This document shows positions 26,236 to 34,839 of a stretch of DNA of 64,000 nt, one piece after another (within the stretch, counting starts at the first letter, position 1; each line of letters opens with the position of its first letter). Where the stretch lies: positions 124,001-188,000 of the forward strand of contig NZ_CANLWM010000003.1 in the NCBI RefSeq assembly GCF_947494875.1, written 5' to 3'. The notes below the pieces were generated by a model, which worked only from the letters and a program-made list of their open reading frames with translations, was not told the origin of the DNA and did no database searches. Position numbers and translations under genes: made by a program. This DNA is from an uncultured Williamsia sp. GTDB lineage: Bacteria > Actinomycetota > Actinomycetes > Mycobacteriales > Mycobacteriaceae.

Positions 26236-27324
26236 ATGACAACGACGCATCACCACCATGTGGACCCTGTGGTCACCAGAGAACGGTTGCTGGGTACCGA
26301 GTCGCGGTGGCGACGGTTCGGTGAGCCGAATCCGGCCGGTTCGGAGTCGTCCGACGGCGAGCGGGACTACGGCGTCTTCGGTCCTGATTCCGTGGCCTGG
26401 GAGGTGCTGTTGCACCCCGCGACGATCGTGTTCCAGAGCGCGGCCCAGTTCGTCCTGCAACTCACCTACAAGCCGATCTTCGCCGGGGTGCGTGACTGGG
26501 ACCCCATCTCCCGTAAGGCCCGCGCGGGTGAGCTCACGATCTTCGATCTCTTCGATCGTGCCCAGCGGAACTCCGGGATCCACGCGCCCATGTGGCTCGG
26601 TGACACCGCGACTGCCCGACGAGTGGCGAAGCACCTGGCCAACATCCACGCGAAGGTCGCCGGCGACGTCATCGACGCGGGGGATCCGTCGCTCGGTTCG
26701 TACAGTGCGAACTCGCCGCGGGAGTCGATGTGGGCTGCGCTGACCGAGATGCACACGATGCTCTGGGTCTACGAGTCACTGGCATTTCGTGACGGGCACG
26801 GACCCCGTCGACTCCCCGACGAGAAGCGGGACCAGTTCATCGCCGAGGTCGCCGAGTACTGCAAGCTCTTCCCGGCCGCAGACGAGGATCTGCCCACGAC
26901 GATGGCGGAACTGCAGGCTCTGTACGACCGCGATGCACGCCTGTTCGGGCAGACGCCGTCGATGGCGATCATCCCGTCGACCGGACAGAACTACGCAGAG
27001 TTGGTCGAGGAGTCGATGCAGAAGAACCGGCACCCGTCGCAGTATCGGGTTCGCGTCCAACTCTGGTTCCAGAACTCACTGTTCAAGCTTCCGGTACTCG
27101 GTTCGGTCTCGGGGAAAACCCGCCGATCGATGCACCTGACGCGTCGTCAGGAGCTGCTCGCCCGGTCGTCGCTCTACTGGATGCGACCCCTCATATGGGT
27201 GCTGCAGCAGCCGCCGTGCGAGCGCTACTTCATGCGGATGATGTGGGGCCCCGACGCTGTCGACTTGATACGCCACGCCCGCGCACTCCGCCGCGCACGG
27301 TCATCACGTCAGACTCCGTTCTGA
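26236..27324 (+). CDS. Oxygenase MpaB family protein (DUF2236)
   Basis: A 362-aa member of the MpaB/latex-clearing-protein superfamily. Core features are AWEVLLHPATIVFQSAAQFV, DLFDRAQRNSGIH, RVAKHLANIHAKVAG, and MLWVYESLAFRDG, which supply the conserved Arg/His residues around a b-type haem. Related proteins oxidise polyisoprene or other hydrocarbons; mycobacterial copies are mostly uncharacterised. Poly-His near the N-terminus (THHHH) is natural here. A second member is at 62609. Divergent from the TetR gene. Confidence 0.83.
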   Translation: MTTTHHHHVDPVVTRERLLGTESRWRRFGEPNPAGSESSDGERDYGVFGPDSVAWEVLLHPATIVFQSAAQFVLQLTYKPIFAGVRDWDPISRKARAGELTIFDLFDRAQRNSGIHAPMWLGDTATARRVAKHLANIHAKVAGDVIDAGDPSLGSYSANSPRESMWAALTEMHTMLWVYESLAFRDGHGPRRLPDEKRDQFIAEVAEYCKLFPAADEDLPTTMAELQALYDRDARLFGQTPSMAIIPSTGQNYAELVEESMQKNRHPSQYRVRVQLWFQNSLFKLPVLGSVSGKTRRSMHLTRRQELLARSSLYWMRPLIWVLQQPPCERYFMRMMWGPDAVDLIRHARALRRARSSRQTPF

Positions 27325-28085
27325 GTGCGCGTCCCTGACCGTGCGCGCGACGCAGACGATGTGCCCGGGGTGTACCCGAGGGACCGTCGGAAGGTGTCGA
27401 TGAACGCGCTCGGAGTGGCCCAACCACACCGGTGAGCGACGTCGGTGACGGTGTGGTCGTCCGCGAGCAGGCGCACGGCGTGGTGGAGCCGGAGCTGTGT
27501 GCGCCACTCGCGGTAACTCATCGCCAGGTCCTCGGCGAAGAGCCGGCTGAGGGTGCGTTCGCCCACTCCGATGGCCGCTCCCACCGCACTCAGGCGTAGG
27601 GGAGTGGACAGGTTCTCCGCGACCAGCGTGCACGCCTCCACCAGTCGCGGGTCCGTGGGCGTTGGAAGCCATTGGGGCTGAGGGTCGTCGAACCGCAGAT
27701 GGTCGTGCAGGACGTCGAGCAGGCGACGGCCACCGGGGGAGTCGTCGGTGTCCGCGGAGGATCGGGCCTTGATGAGTTCGCGGGTCAGCGGGTCGATCAG
27801 CAGCACGGTCGGCCTTCGCGCCGGATCGGCATACCGTGCGGGCTCGAAAGCCACACAGTGGAATCGGGTGCGGCCGTGGAATCGGTGGTGGTGCAGGACT
27901 CCGGCCGGTATCCAGATGGCGCGATTGGGCGGGGTGATCCAGGTGCCGACGTCGGTCGTCACCGCGACTGCGCCGGTGGACGGGTAGACGACCTGATGCC
28001 ACGGGTGGAGGTGGGGCTCGATCGTCGTCCCCGCCGCACACACCTGTGACGACGTCGCCATGTGGTCGTGGCTGGTTTCCGACAT
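27309..28085 (-). CDS. AraC-family regulator
   Basis: A 258-aa regulator with an N-terminal cupin-like sensor (HLHPWHQVVYPSTGAVAV ... AGVLHHHRFHG) and two C-terminal helix-turn-helix motifs (LRLSAVGAAIGVGERTLSRLF and TVTDVAHRCGWATPSAFIDTFRRSLGYTP). ATG 28083-28085. It is divergent from the MFS gene at 28170 across 84 bases; AraC proteins of this RipA-like type usually control the adjacent exporter. Convergent overlap of 16 bases with MpaB. Confidence 0.88.
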   Translation of the reverse strand: MSETSHDHMATSSQVCAAGTTIEPHLHPWHQVVYPSTGAVAVTTDVGTWITPPNRAIWIPAGVLHHHRFHGRTRFHCVAFEPARYADPARRPTVLLIDPLTRELIKARSSADTDDSPGGRRLLDVLHDHLRFDDPQPQWLPTPTDPRLVEACTLVAENLSTPLRLSAVGAAIGVGERTLSRLFAEDLAMSYREWRTQLRLHHAVRLLADDHTVTDVAHRCGWATPSAFIDTFRRSLGYTPGTSSASRARSGTRTQNGV

Positions 28086-28169
28086 TTCCGGGCACTGTAT
28101 AGGAAGTCGTCGATGTCTGTCCGCCCTAGTTTCGGGAGGAGATGATCTCCAGCCTGGGAGGGAACCGAC

Positions 28170-29357
28170 ATGGCGAGCCCCGACATCGACGACGGTCACG
28201 TGCTGCGAGCACCGGAGAAACCGGGGAAGACCCCTCGTGCCCTGGCGCGGATGAGGTGGTGGATCGCAGGGCATGCGGTCGACGATTTCTATCAGGGCAT
28301 GGTGCCCGCCATGCTGCCGTTTCTGGCCATCGCGAGGGGATACGACTACACCGCGGTCGCGGCCTTGGCGATGGCAGCTGCGCTGGGAAGCGCGTTGCCG
28401 CAGCCGATGTTCGGGATCCTGGCCGATCGCCGACCCACCCCGTTCGTCGCGCCCGTCGGCCTCACGATCGCCGGAGTGGGGGCCTGTGCTGCGGTGACGG
28501 TGCCGCAGTATCCGGTGGTCTGGACACTGATGCTGGTGTCCGGTCTCGGGGTGGCCGCGTTCCACCCGGCCGCGGGCCGTGACGCACGGCGGTCTGCAGG
28601 CGCCAGTGCGACGGCGATGAGCTATTTCGCGACGGGGGGCAAGGTCGGGTTCTTCCTGGCACCCCTCGTGGTGACACCGGTGGCGGCGCATTTCGGAGTG
28701 GAGGCGCTCGTTGCCTTGGTCGTCCCGGCGCTGGTGATGGGAGCCGCGTTGCTGCGACACCAGCGTCACGTTCAGACGAACGGCGGGGCCGCACCGACGT
28801 CGTCGGGCCGCGATCGCTGGCGACCGTTCGTGACGCTCACCGGGGTCGAGATCGTGAGGTCCACCGTGTCGTTCGGGATCAGCACGTTCCTCGCGCTCTA
28901 CTTCATCCACCACCTCGGGACCAGTGTCACCACCGGCGGTCTCGCCCTGACCCTGTTCCTCGGTGGCGGGATCGCCGGGACGGTCATCGGAGGACGCATC
29001 GCCGACCGCTTCGGCGCAGTGCGCACCGTGCAGATCGGCGGTGCGCTGATCATCCCGGTACTCGTCGCACTGCGCGCCGCCGAACAACCCGTGCCGGCTC
29101 TGGTCCTCGCGCTCATGGCGGGCGCCGCCATCAACATCCCGTTCGCCGTCATGGTGAAGCTCGGGCAGGACTATCTGCCGAGCCGTCCGGGGACGGCGGC
29201 GGGGGTGACGTTGGGGCTGGCGGTGAGTGCCGGCGGACTGCTCATGCCGGCGCTCGGGGCGATCGCCGACCACGCGGGGATCACCGCCACCCTGTCGACC
29301 CTGTGCGTCGTGTCCGCCATCGCCGTGGCCCTGGCGCTGGCGCTTCCTCGCTCGTGA
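28170..29357 (+). CDS. MFS transporter, fosmidomycin-resistance-like
   Basis: A 395-aa carrier with about 11-12 spans. The opening WWIAGHAVDDFYQGMVPAMLPFL and LVSGLGVAAFHPAAGRDARR are signatures of the Fsr (fosmidomycin resistance) branch, whose members export drugs or metabolites. ATG 28170 follows GGGAGGGA. It faces an AraC-type regulator, the standard arrangement for an inducible efflux pump. Confidence 0.87.
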   Translation: MASPDIDDGHVLRAPEKPGKTPRALARMRWWIAGHAVDDFYQGMVPAMLPFLAIARGYDYTAVAALAMAAALGSALPQPMFGILADRRPTPFVAPVGLTIAGVGACAAVTVPQYPVVWTLMLVSGLGVAAFHPAAGRDARRSAGASATAMSYFATGGKVGFFLAPLVVTPVAAHFGVEALVALVVPALVMGAALLRHQRHVQTNGGAAPTSSGRDRWRPFVTLTGVEIVRSTVSFGISTFLALYFIHHLGTSVTTGGLALTLFLGGGIAGTVIGGRIADRFGAVRTVQIGGALIIPVLVALRAAEQPVPALVLALMAGAAINIPFAVMVKLGQDYLPSRPGTAAGVTLGLAVSAGGLLMPALGAIADHAGITATLSTLCVVSAIAVALALALPRS

Positions 29358-29382
29358 GTGTGCGTGCCCAGCCGTTATCGCA

Positions 29383-29892
29383 TCACGAGTGTTGGTCGAT
29401 GTAGGTGTCGGCATCCTCCTCCGGACGGTCGACCCCGTGTCGATGCGTGGCTTCGAATGTCGCGAAGGCCACCGCGAGGTCGTGACGCTGCTGCAAGTCG
29501 GCATGTTGCCGGATGTCGGCGATCGCGCCGCGCTCCTCCTCGCCCATGTGGTCGCTGTTCGCGACCCGCGCGTCGACCACGGACTTGCGCCACTCTGTGC
29601 TGCCCACCGGGTGCTCGTCGGCAGCGCGGATGGCGTCGCGGATCTCGTTGTGATCGCCGATGGCGTCGCGAGTCTCGGCCTCCGGGCCGTCCTCTCCACC
29701 CGCGCCGCGGCCGACGTCCAGCAGGACGGGATAGAAGATCTCCTCCTCGGCGGCGGCGTGAACTTCGAGCAGGGTGGCCAGCCGTCGCCACAGTGGTTCC
29801 AGAACGGCGGGATCGTCGCCCGCCTCGTCGAGCAAGGCGAACTGGTGTTCCAACTCGTGATGGTCGTGCAGGATCAGCTCGGCGATGTCCAT
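29383..29892 (-). CDS. Hemerythrin HHE domain protein
   Basis: A 169-aa four-helix-bundle protein. Candidate di-iron ligands are HDHHELEHQF near the N-terminus, HAAAEEEIFYPVL, GDHNEIRDAI and SDHMGEEERG, the four-helix HHE pattern. Start ATG 29890-29892 has AGGAG just upstream; longer frames lack conservation. Such proteins bind O2, NO or H2O2 and act as stress sensors or scavengers in mycobacteria. Confidence 0.88.
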   Translation of the reverse strand: MDIAELILHDHHELEHQFALLDEAGDDPAVLEPLWRRLATLLEVHAAAEEEIFYPVLLDVGRGAGGEDGPEAETRDAIGDHNEIRDAIRAADEHPVGSTEWRKSVVDARVANSDHMGEEERGAIADIRQHADLQQRHDLAVAFATFEATHRHGVDRPEEDADTYIDQHS

Positions 29893-30226
29893 TGATCTCC
29901 TCGGATAGAACTGCTTCTCCACTGCAGTCTGCACTCGACTCAACTCATCCGCGCCACTCTCAATCGCCATGTTGTCGAATTGCAGTATGGGCTCGGAGTG
30001 CACAAGGGATTCTCGTCGGCTGCTCGTGGAGGTTGTGTCGAATCGTAGAGCGCGACGGATTTAAAACGGGTGAAATCGGACGTGGGTATGCCTACTGGCG
30101 GTGCGGGTGCGGTTGTCAACTCGGAGGTTGTCGGAGTCGTCAGGTCGGAGAGCATCGTGGCGTATAGTTTCAACCCACACGCATTGGCTGAAACCCCGGG
30201 TTCTGCGTCGCCTGGGAAGGGTCGCC
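29893..30226. other. Intergenic region between hemerythrin and Stealth genes
   Basis: A 334-base gap between divergent genes with lower GC (TTTAAAACGGG near 30060). A -10-like TATAGT lies at 30163-30168 on the plus strand, with only a weak -35, and a GGGAAGGG ribosome site lies before ATG 30227. No RNA gene or clear hairpin seen. Confidence 0.4.
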
Positions 30227-31846
30227 ATGACAACATCACCGCCGTCTCGGGAGCTCTACCTCGTACCGCCGAATTCGACAGGTGTGTACAGCGATTCCGC
30301 GACCGAGCGTATGGTCACACCGCGCCTCCGCGATCGCTCCGACATCGTCGAGTTCCACGGTCGTCACGCGCTGCGCAACACGACCACCACACCGCACGAG
30401 GCGATGGTCGCGGATCTGTTGTTCATCCGGGATGCGCTCGACGCCGCGGGCATCGCGTATCTGCTGGTGCGAGGAAATGATTCGCGACCCGTCTTGGCCG
30501 TGGATTGGCACCTGCGCGCCGAACTACGCGCCGCCCTCGTCTCCGCGTGCATGCGGGAGCCGTTCTACGTCAAGACGATGGACGTCGACAACAGCCGTCC
30601 GATGCTGGTCGCCGACGACACGCTCTCCGAGGACGACGACGCACGGATCCTCAGGCTCTACCGCCCGCGCTACGAACCCACCAGTGGTCTCCACTACGGC
30701 GCATCGACCGCGGTGCAGGTCGAGCTGTGGTCGATGTCGTCGGCGGAGATGGTGCTCCCGGTGGAGAATTCGTTGACGCGCAGCATCATCCGCACGGACG
30801 AGGTGGTGTTCGGCACCGTCGAACGGTTCGGTGCGACCTGGCCGACAATCGAGAACATGTTCGCCGACCACGCGTCGGACATCTCGTTCGACATCGACAT
30901 CGTCTTCTCCTGGGTGGACGGTTCGTCCGCGGAGTTCCAGGCTCAGCGCGCCAAGCGCATGAGAAATTATGTCGTCGGATCCGGTGACGACTCCGCCGCA
31001 CGGTTCCGTCAGATCGACGAACTCAAATACGCGCTGCGATCGGTGCACATGTACGCCCCGTGGATCCGACGCATCTTCGTCGCGACCGACTCTCCGCGCC
31101 CGGCGTGGCTGGCCGACGACCCCCGCGTCACATTCGTTCCCAGTGCGGAGTTCTTCACCGACACCTCGGTGCTTCCCACCCACAACTCGCAGGCCGTCGA
31201 GTCGCAGTTGCACCGCATCCCGGGCCTGTCCGAACACTTCCTGTACTCCAACGACGACATGTTCTTCGCGCGGCCGGTCCAACCGGACATGTTCTTCTCA
31301 CCGGGCGGCATCACCATGTTCGTCGAGGGTGACGTGCGCATCGGGCTCGGCACGAACGACAACCAGCGCAGCGGTTTCGAGAACGCCGCCCGGGTCAACC
31401 GACGAGTCCTCAAGAAGCGATTCGGGTCGGTGACGACCCGACACCTCGAACACGTCGTGACGCCGTTACGGAAGAGCGTGATGTCGGAGATGGAGGCCGA
31501 GTTCCCCGAGGAGTTCACCGCCACCGCGGCCAGCGCGTTCCGGGCCAGCGACAACATCTCGGTCACCAACTCGCTCTACCACTACTACGCCCTGCGCACC
31601 GGTCGGGCCGTGGTCCAGCGAGGCGCCAAGGTGCGCTACATCGACACCACCTCCGCTGCCGGTCTGCGGTTGATGGACAAGCTGCTGCCCAAGCGGGCCG
31701 TGGACTTCTTCTGCCTCAACGACGGCAGCTTTCCCGAAGTGGACCTCGACGTCCGAACCGACCGGGTCACGCGATTCCTCGACCGGTATTTCCCCATCCC
31801 CGCCGGATGGGAGACACCGCCGCCGACGTCTTCCGCGAAGCACTAG
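30227..31846 (+). CDS. Stealth-family sugar-phosphate transferase
   Basis: A 539-aa Stealth protein, a family that transfers hexose-1-phosphate to build phosphodiester-linked capsule or surface polysaccharide. CR1 is DIDIVFSWVDGS, CR2 is RFRQIDELKYALRSVHMYAPW followed by IFVATD, CR3 contains LSEHFLYSNDDMFF, and CR4 lies in RASDNISVTNSLYHYYAL. The 220-residue N-terminal part (LLFIRDALDAAGIAYLLVRG ... ) resembles the extra domain of mycobacterial CpsY-like relatives. Start ATG 30227 fits the ribosome site. It ends with a 4-base overlap against the convergent phosphodiesterase. Confidence 0.9.
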   Translation: MTTSPPSRELYLVPPNSTGVYSDSATERMVTPRLRDRSDIVEFHGRHALRNTTTTPHEAMVADLLFIRDALDAAGIAYLLVRGNDSRPVLAVDWHLRAELRAALVSACMREPFYVKTMDVDNSRPMLVADDTLSEDDDARILRLYRPRYEPTSGLHYGASTAVQVELWSMSSAEMVLPVENSLTRSIIRTDEVVFGTVERFGATWPTIENMFADHASDISFDIDIVFSWVDGSSAEFQAQRAKRMRNYVVGSGDDSAARFRQIDELKYALRSVHMYAPWIRRIFVATDSPRPAWLADDPRVTFVPSAEFFTDTSVLPTHNSQAVESQLHRIPGLSEHFLYSNDDMFFARPVQPDMFFSPGGITMFVEGDVRIGLGTNDNQRSGFENAARVNRRVLKKRFGSVTTRHLEHVVTPLRKSVMSEMEAEFPEEFTATAASAFRASDNISVTNSLYHYYALRTGRAVVQRGAKVRYIDTTSAAGLRLMDKLLPKRAVDFFCLNDGSFPEVDLDVRTDRVTRFLDRYFPIPAGWETPPPTSSAKH

Positions 31847-32748
31847 ACCGGCGGACTCGCGGCCCGCGAGCTGTCGCGGATGGTGACCCCGTGTGCCTCT
31901 ATCCGGCGCGCTGCCTCGTCGGCGTCGACACCCTCACCCACCGTGGGGTCGCCGCGCAGGGGGACGACTGAGCAGACCACGGTCTCGTCGTAGACGTAGA
32001 CGAGGTTGTGCGCCTGGGCTCCGTCCCTGCCTCGGACCGCGCCCGCCGACACCGCCAGGTCCTGGGTGTAGCTCGTGGCCGACGCCACCGACACCGGGAT
32101 CCCCGCGAACGTCGCCGTCGTCGAGTAGTGCAGGTGGCCCGACAGGATCTGACGGACATCATTGCCGCGCAGAACATTCGCCAACTTCTGCTGGCCGACG
32201 AGCTCGACCAGCGTCGACAGGTCCAGAACCGCGGGGATCGGCGGGTGGTGCATCACCACGATGCTGCCATGGGGCGACGGTGTCGCGAGGACGTCGGTCA
32301 ACCACGCCAACTGTTCATCGGTGACCTCACCGTGGTGGTAACCGGGGACGGTGGTGTCGAGAGTGATGAGGCGCAGCCCATCGATGTCGTAGACCTCGTC
32401 GATGGGATCACTCGACGGCTCCTGGTCCAGGAGGTGGGCACGGAACTGCGCGCGGTCGTCGTGGTTGCCCATCGCCCAGATCACCGTCGCGTCGAGTTCG
32501 TCTGCGAGCGGATCGACCAGTGCCCGCAGGTCGTCGTACGCCGCGGCCTCGCCCCGGTCGGTCAGGTCGCCGCTGAACACCAGCACGTCCGGGCGGGCCT
32601 TCGACGCCTGAACGTCAGCGAGGATCCGCCGCAACCGTTCTCCGCCGTCCACGTCGCCGTAGAGGATGCCCTCGGCGACGAGGTGGGTGTCGCTGAAGTG
32701 GAGGATGCAGAAATTGGGCCGCGCGTACTCGGCCGTTCGGGCCTTCAT
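31843..32748 (-). CDS. Metallophosphoesterase, CpdA-type 3',5'-cyclic-nucleotide phosphodiesterase
   Basis: A 301-aa dinuclear metal phosphoesterase with all signature blocks: HFSDTHL, GDLTDRG, GNHDDR, HHPP and GHLHYST. Length and order match the cAMP phosphodiesterases of mycobacteria (Rv0805-like) and CpdA, including the C-terminal extension after the beta core. It hydrolyses 3',5'-cAMP or other phosphodiesters in the cytosol or at the membrane. ATG 32746-32748 (MKARTAEYARPNFCILHFSD) is chosen from conservation. Note the CRP/GlxR-type site at 17190, which would make cAMP turnover relevant. Confidence 0.87.
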   Translation of the reverse strand: MKARTAEYARPNFCILHFSDTHLVAEGILYGDVDGGERLRRILADVQASKARPDVLVFSGDLTDRGEAAAYDDLRALVDPLADELDATVIWAMGNHDDRAQFRAHLLDQEPSSDPIDEVYDIDGLRLITLDTTVPGYHHGEVTDEQLAWLTDVLATPSPHGSIVVMHHPPIPAVLDLSTLVELVGQQKLANVLRGNDVRQILSGHLHYSTTATFAGIPVSVASATSYTQDLAVSAGAVRGRDGAQAHNLVYVYDETVVCSVVPLRGDPTVGEGVDADEAARRIEAHGVTIRDSSRAASPPV

Positions 32749-33117
32749 GTGCTCTCGCTTCCGCCGGCCGTTCGTCGAGGGCCGTGCGTGGGGCGTGCGC
32801 GAAACCCGGGGCCGGGCGTCCGTCGTGTTCACCCTAGACAACCGGAGACGCGGACCGCGTCGCCACTGCGCGCCGGCTCGGCGAGCTCGTCGTGGCGACG
32901 AGTGTAGGAGTTCGAGTGCGCTCAAACGCGAGACAGGGAGTAATCCGTTTTCATGACAGGGACATATCTGACCTTCGATCTGCCGGATGCAGCGGTGGGT
33001 CGAGGGTGCGACGAAGTCGTCGATGGTTCGAGGCAGTGATGCAGGCACTTTCGGCAGGGAGCTCACAACGCGCGACGTGGTCGCAGGGAACACGACCGAT
33101 GACGTGACACCGCTGCG
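32749..33117. other. Gap upstream of the phosphodiesterase
   Basis: A 369-base stretch with no convincing gene. It marks a change from the very GC-rich left part to the lower-GC accessory stretch (TAATCCGTTTTCATGACAGG near 32940). No terminator or RNA gene recognised. Confidence 0.4.
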
Positions 33118-33594
33118 CTACTCGGTATCGGCGCGAAGGACCTCGCGTGTGATCTCGAGCTGGCCGAGGTGTTGCGCAAGCTCTCGCACCAGGTGGCTGA
33201 GGAGATACTCGGGGGTAGCCGTCGCGGCGCGGGATCCGGCTGCGCCCGGGTCGCGAACGCCGTCGGTCACGGCGACCTCAACCCAGGCCGGGAGTCGGGC
33301 AGCGACGTCGTCGAGTGCGCCGTGCAGGTCTGTGACCGTCCCGGTCGCCGTGAACTCAGCGTTGCGATCTCGGGGGATACGTTCGCCGCCGATGACGCTA
33401 CCCGCCCAGAACAGGACGACCTGCGTGCAGTGGTACACGATGCCGTACCCCGAATTCGCTTGCGGTAGCGGCGGAACGACGTTGATGCGTTCGTCGCCAA
33501 TCTGATCGGCGACGGCTGCCAGGCCGTCGAGATTCTCGACGATCAGGCCGTGCGCCGCTTCGGCCCAGGCGGGCAGGTTCAGGTTGTCGATCAC
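33118..33594 (-). CDS. DinB-like four-helix protein
   Basis: A 158-aa protein of the DinB/YfiT superfamily in the variant with SGYGIVYHCTQVVLFWAGSVIGG and a C-terminal SHLVRELAQHLGQLEITREVL. The spaced His residues (YHC, SHL, QHL) fit the metal-binding triad of these bundles. Members include bacillithiol/mycothiol S-transferases. GTG start at 33592-33594. No partner gene adjacent. Confidence 0.8.
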   Translation of the reverse strand: MIDNLNLPAWAEAAHGLIVENLDGLAAVADQIGDERINVVPPLPQANSGYGIVYHCTQVVLFWAGSVIGGERIPRDRNAEFTATGTVTDLHGALDDVAARLPAWVEVAVTDGVRDPGAAGSRAATATPEYLLSHLVRELAQHLGQLEITREVLRADTE

Positions 33595-33726
33595 CGCGGA
33601 TTCCTGCTCGGCATGTCAGTCATCGCGGAAGCCTAGACGCGCGCGATGTGAACACCGACCCGCCCACTGTGCCCCGCAGCAAACGTCTGCGAAAGCGAAG
33701 CGCCGAGCGTGGTCCGCGCACCGGAC

Positions 33727-33743
33727 ATGACCTTGTAGGTCAT
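33727..33743. promoter_or_regulatory. Perfect inverted repeat ATGACCT-TGT-AGGTCAT
   Basis: Seven-base arms around a 3-base spacer, 70 bases upstream of the start of the broken SnoaL-like gene. The symmetry is that of a TetR or MarR operator. No regulator gene is adjacent, so it may be the remains of a divergent control region. Confidence 0.45.
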
Positions 33744-33812
33744 CGACTCGCTGACGTAACCGCACGCATCCTGGGTCTGGTCACCACGCCCCCAACAGAA
33801 TCGAGGTCCTTC

Positions 33813-34166
33813 GTGGACGCAGTCAGCACCACCTACCTGGACACCTAGAATTCGACTGACCCTGCGGCCCGGCGCGCCGCGCTCGAGCAGTTCTGGTCAC
33901 CGCAGGCCACGTACAGCGATCCGCTCGTAGAGGCGACTGGTCATGACGAACTCGACTCAGCGATCGCCGGCGTGCAGCACCAGTTCCCCGGATTCGTGTT
34001 CACCGCCATCGGTGACACCGACGCCCACCACGATCACGCCCGGTTCCGCTGGGGTTTAGGCCCTGCCAACGAACCGCCCCTCGTCGAGGGGTTCGACGTT
34101 GTGTCACTGGACGGCGAGGGGCGCATCCTCACCGTGGTCGGGTTCTTGGACAAAGTTCCCAGCTGA
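33813..34166 (+). pseudogene. SnoaL-like gene with premature TAG at codon 12
   Basis: From GTG 33813 the frame reads VDAVSTTYLDT, then TAG at 33846-33848, then continues NSTDPAARRAALEQFWSP and on through a full SnoaL/NTF2-like domain ending FLDKVPS. Relatives have a Trp at the stop position (YLDTWNSTDP), so a TGG-to-TAG change broke the gene. The rest of the frame is intact for 105 codons, indicating recent loss or a base-call error. An inverted repeat lies upstream. Confidence 0.75.
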
Positions 34167-34839
34167 CCCCGCTTGTCCACCGGGAAACAAGACAACGCGC
34201 CAAACCCGCCGGGCGAATGGTATTACGTGACAAAGGCATACCGGTTGGAACGCGACAGGCTTCGAAAGGTGCGTGTCCATCGCTGTCTGGGGGTTGGTCA
34301 TCGAAGGTCGTGGGCCGACGTGTCGGTTCACTTCTTGCACGAGCGCACCGCTGATGCGACGCACGAGCGAAGCGGGTGCGCTGGCGCGGTCGTCGGTCCA
34401 CCGCGCGAACCCGCCGAGCGAGCCCGACCGACTGGATCATCGAACGATGAGGTGATGTCGGCGAGGTCCCGGTCACGTCCGACCACGGCCCACTCCTGCG
34501 GCATCGCCATCCCATCCACGTCGCGCGGCAGCCGCGGGGTGCCGGTTTCACACGACGCCGGCCGACCGGCATCAGCTGCGCGACGGAAGAGGGGGAGGCG
34601 TGCCCCTGCCGCCGGATGAGAGATCGGAAACTACTGCAGGAACACGCTTCTACTACTGCACCCCGAGCGGCACTACTGCACTTCTGTTAGCCGCGCTGCG
34701 CATCGTAGACATGCCAACGTGCGCGGCTCTAGCGTCCGTCTCATGCGTGCCCGGTCGTGGGCGCACGGAGTGTGTTCGGTTCGGATTGTTGATCGTGGGG
34801 TTGCGGGGGCGCCCTTCCACGGATAGGTGAAGGACGCTC
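34167..34839. other. Region without a confident gene; repeat-bearing leader of the PGRS gene
   Basis: A 673-base region. On the minus strand around 34440-34519 a short frame reads EWAVVGRDRDLADIT, which resembles the start of a LuxR-type AAA regulator, but it stops soon and is at best a remnant. Close to the PGRS gene are three direct copies of ACTACTGCA. GAAGGA precedes ATG 34840. No RNA gene seen. Confidence 0.4.
34630..34680 (+). repeat. Three direct copies of ACTACTGCA upstream of the PGRS gene
   Basis: Copies at 34630-34638, 34652-34660 and 34672-34680, start-to-start spacing 22 and 20 bases, about two helical turns. This phased arrangement is typical of a binding array for a transcription activator. 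They lie 160-210 bases ahead of the exported PGRS protein and are the only nearby structured element. Confidence 0.5.

Noticed and set aside
33648-33848. Gene starting at 33648 (VNTDPPTVPRSKRLRK...)
   Set aside because: Upstream codons lack conservation and cross the dyad; the real start of the broken gene is GTG 33813.
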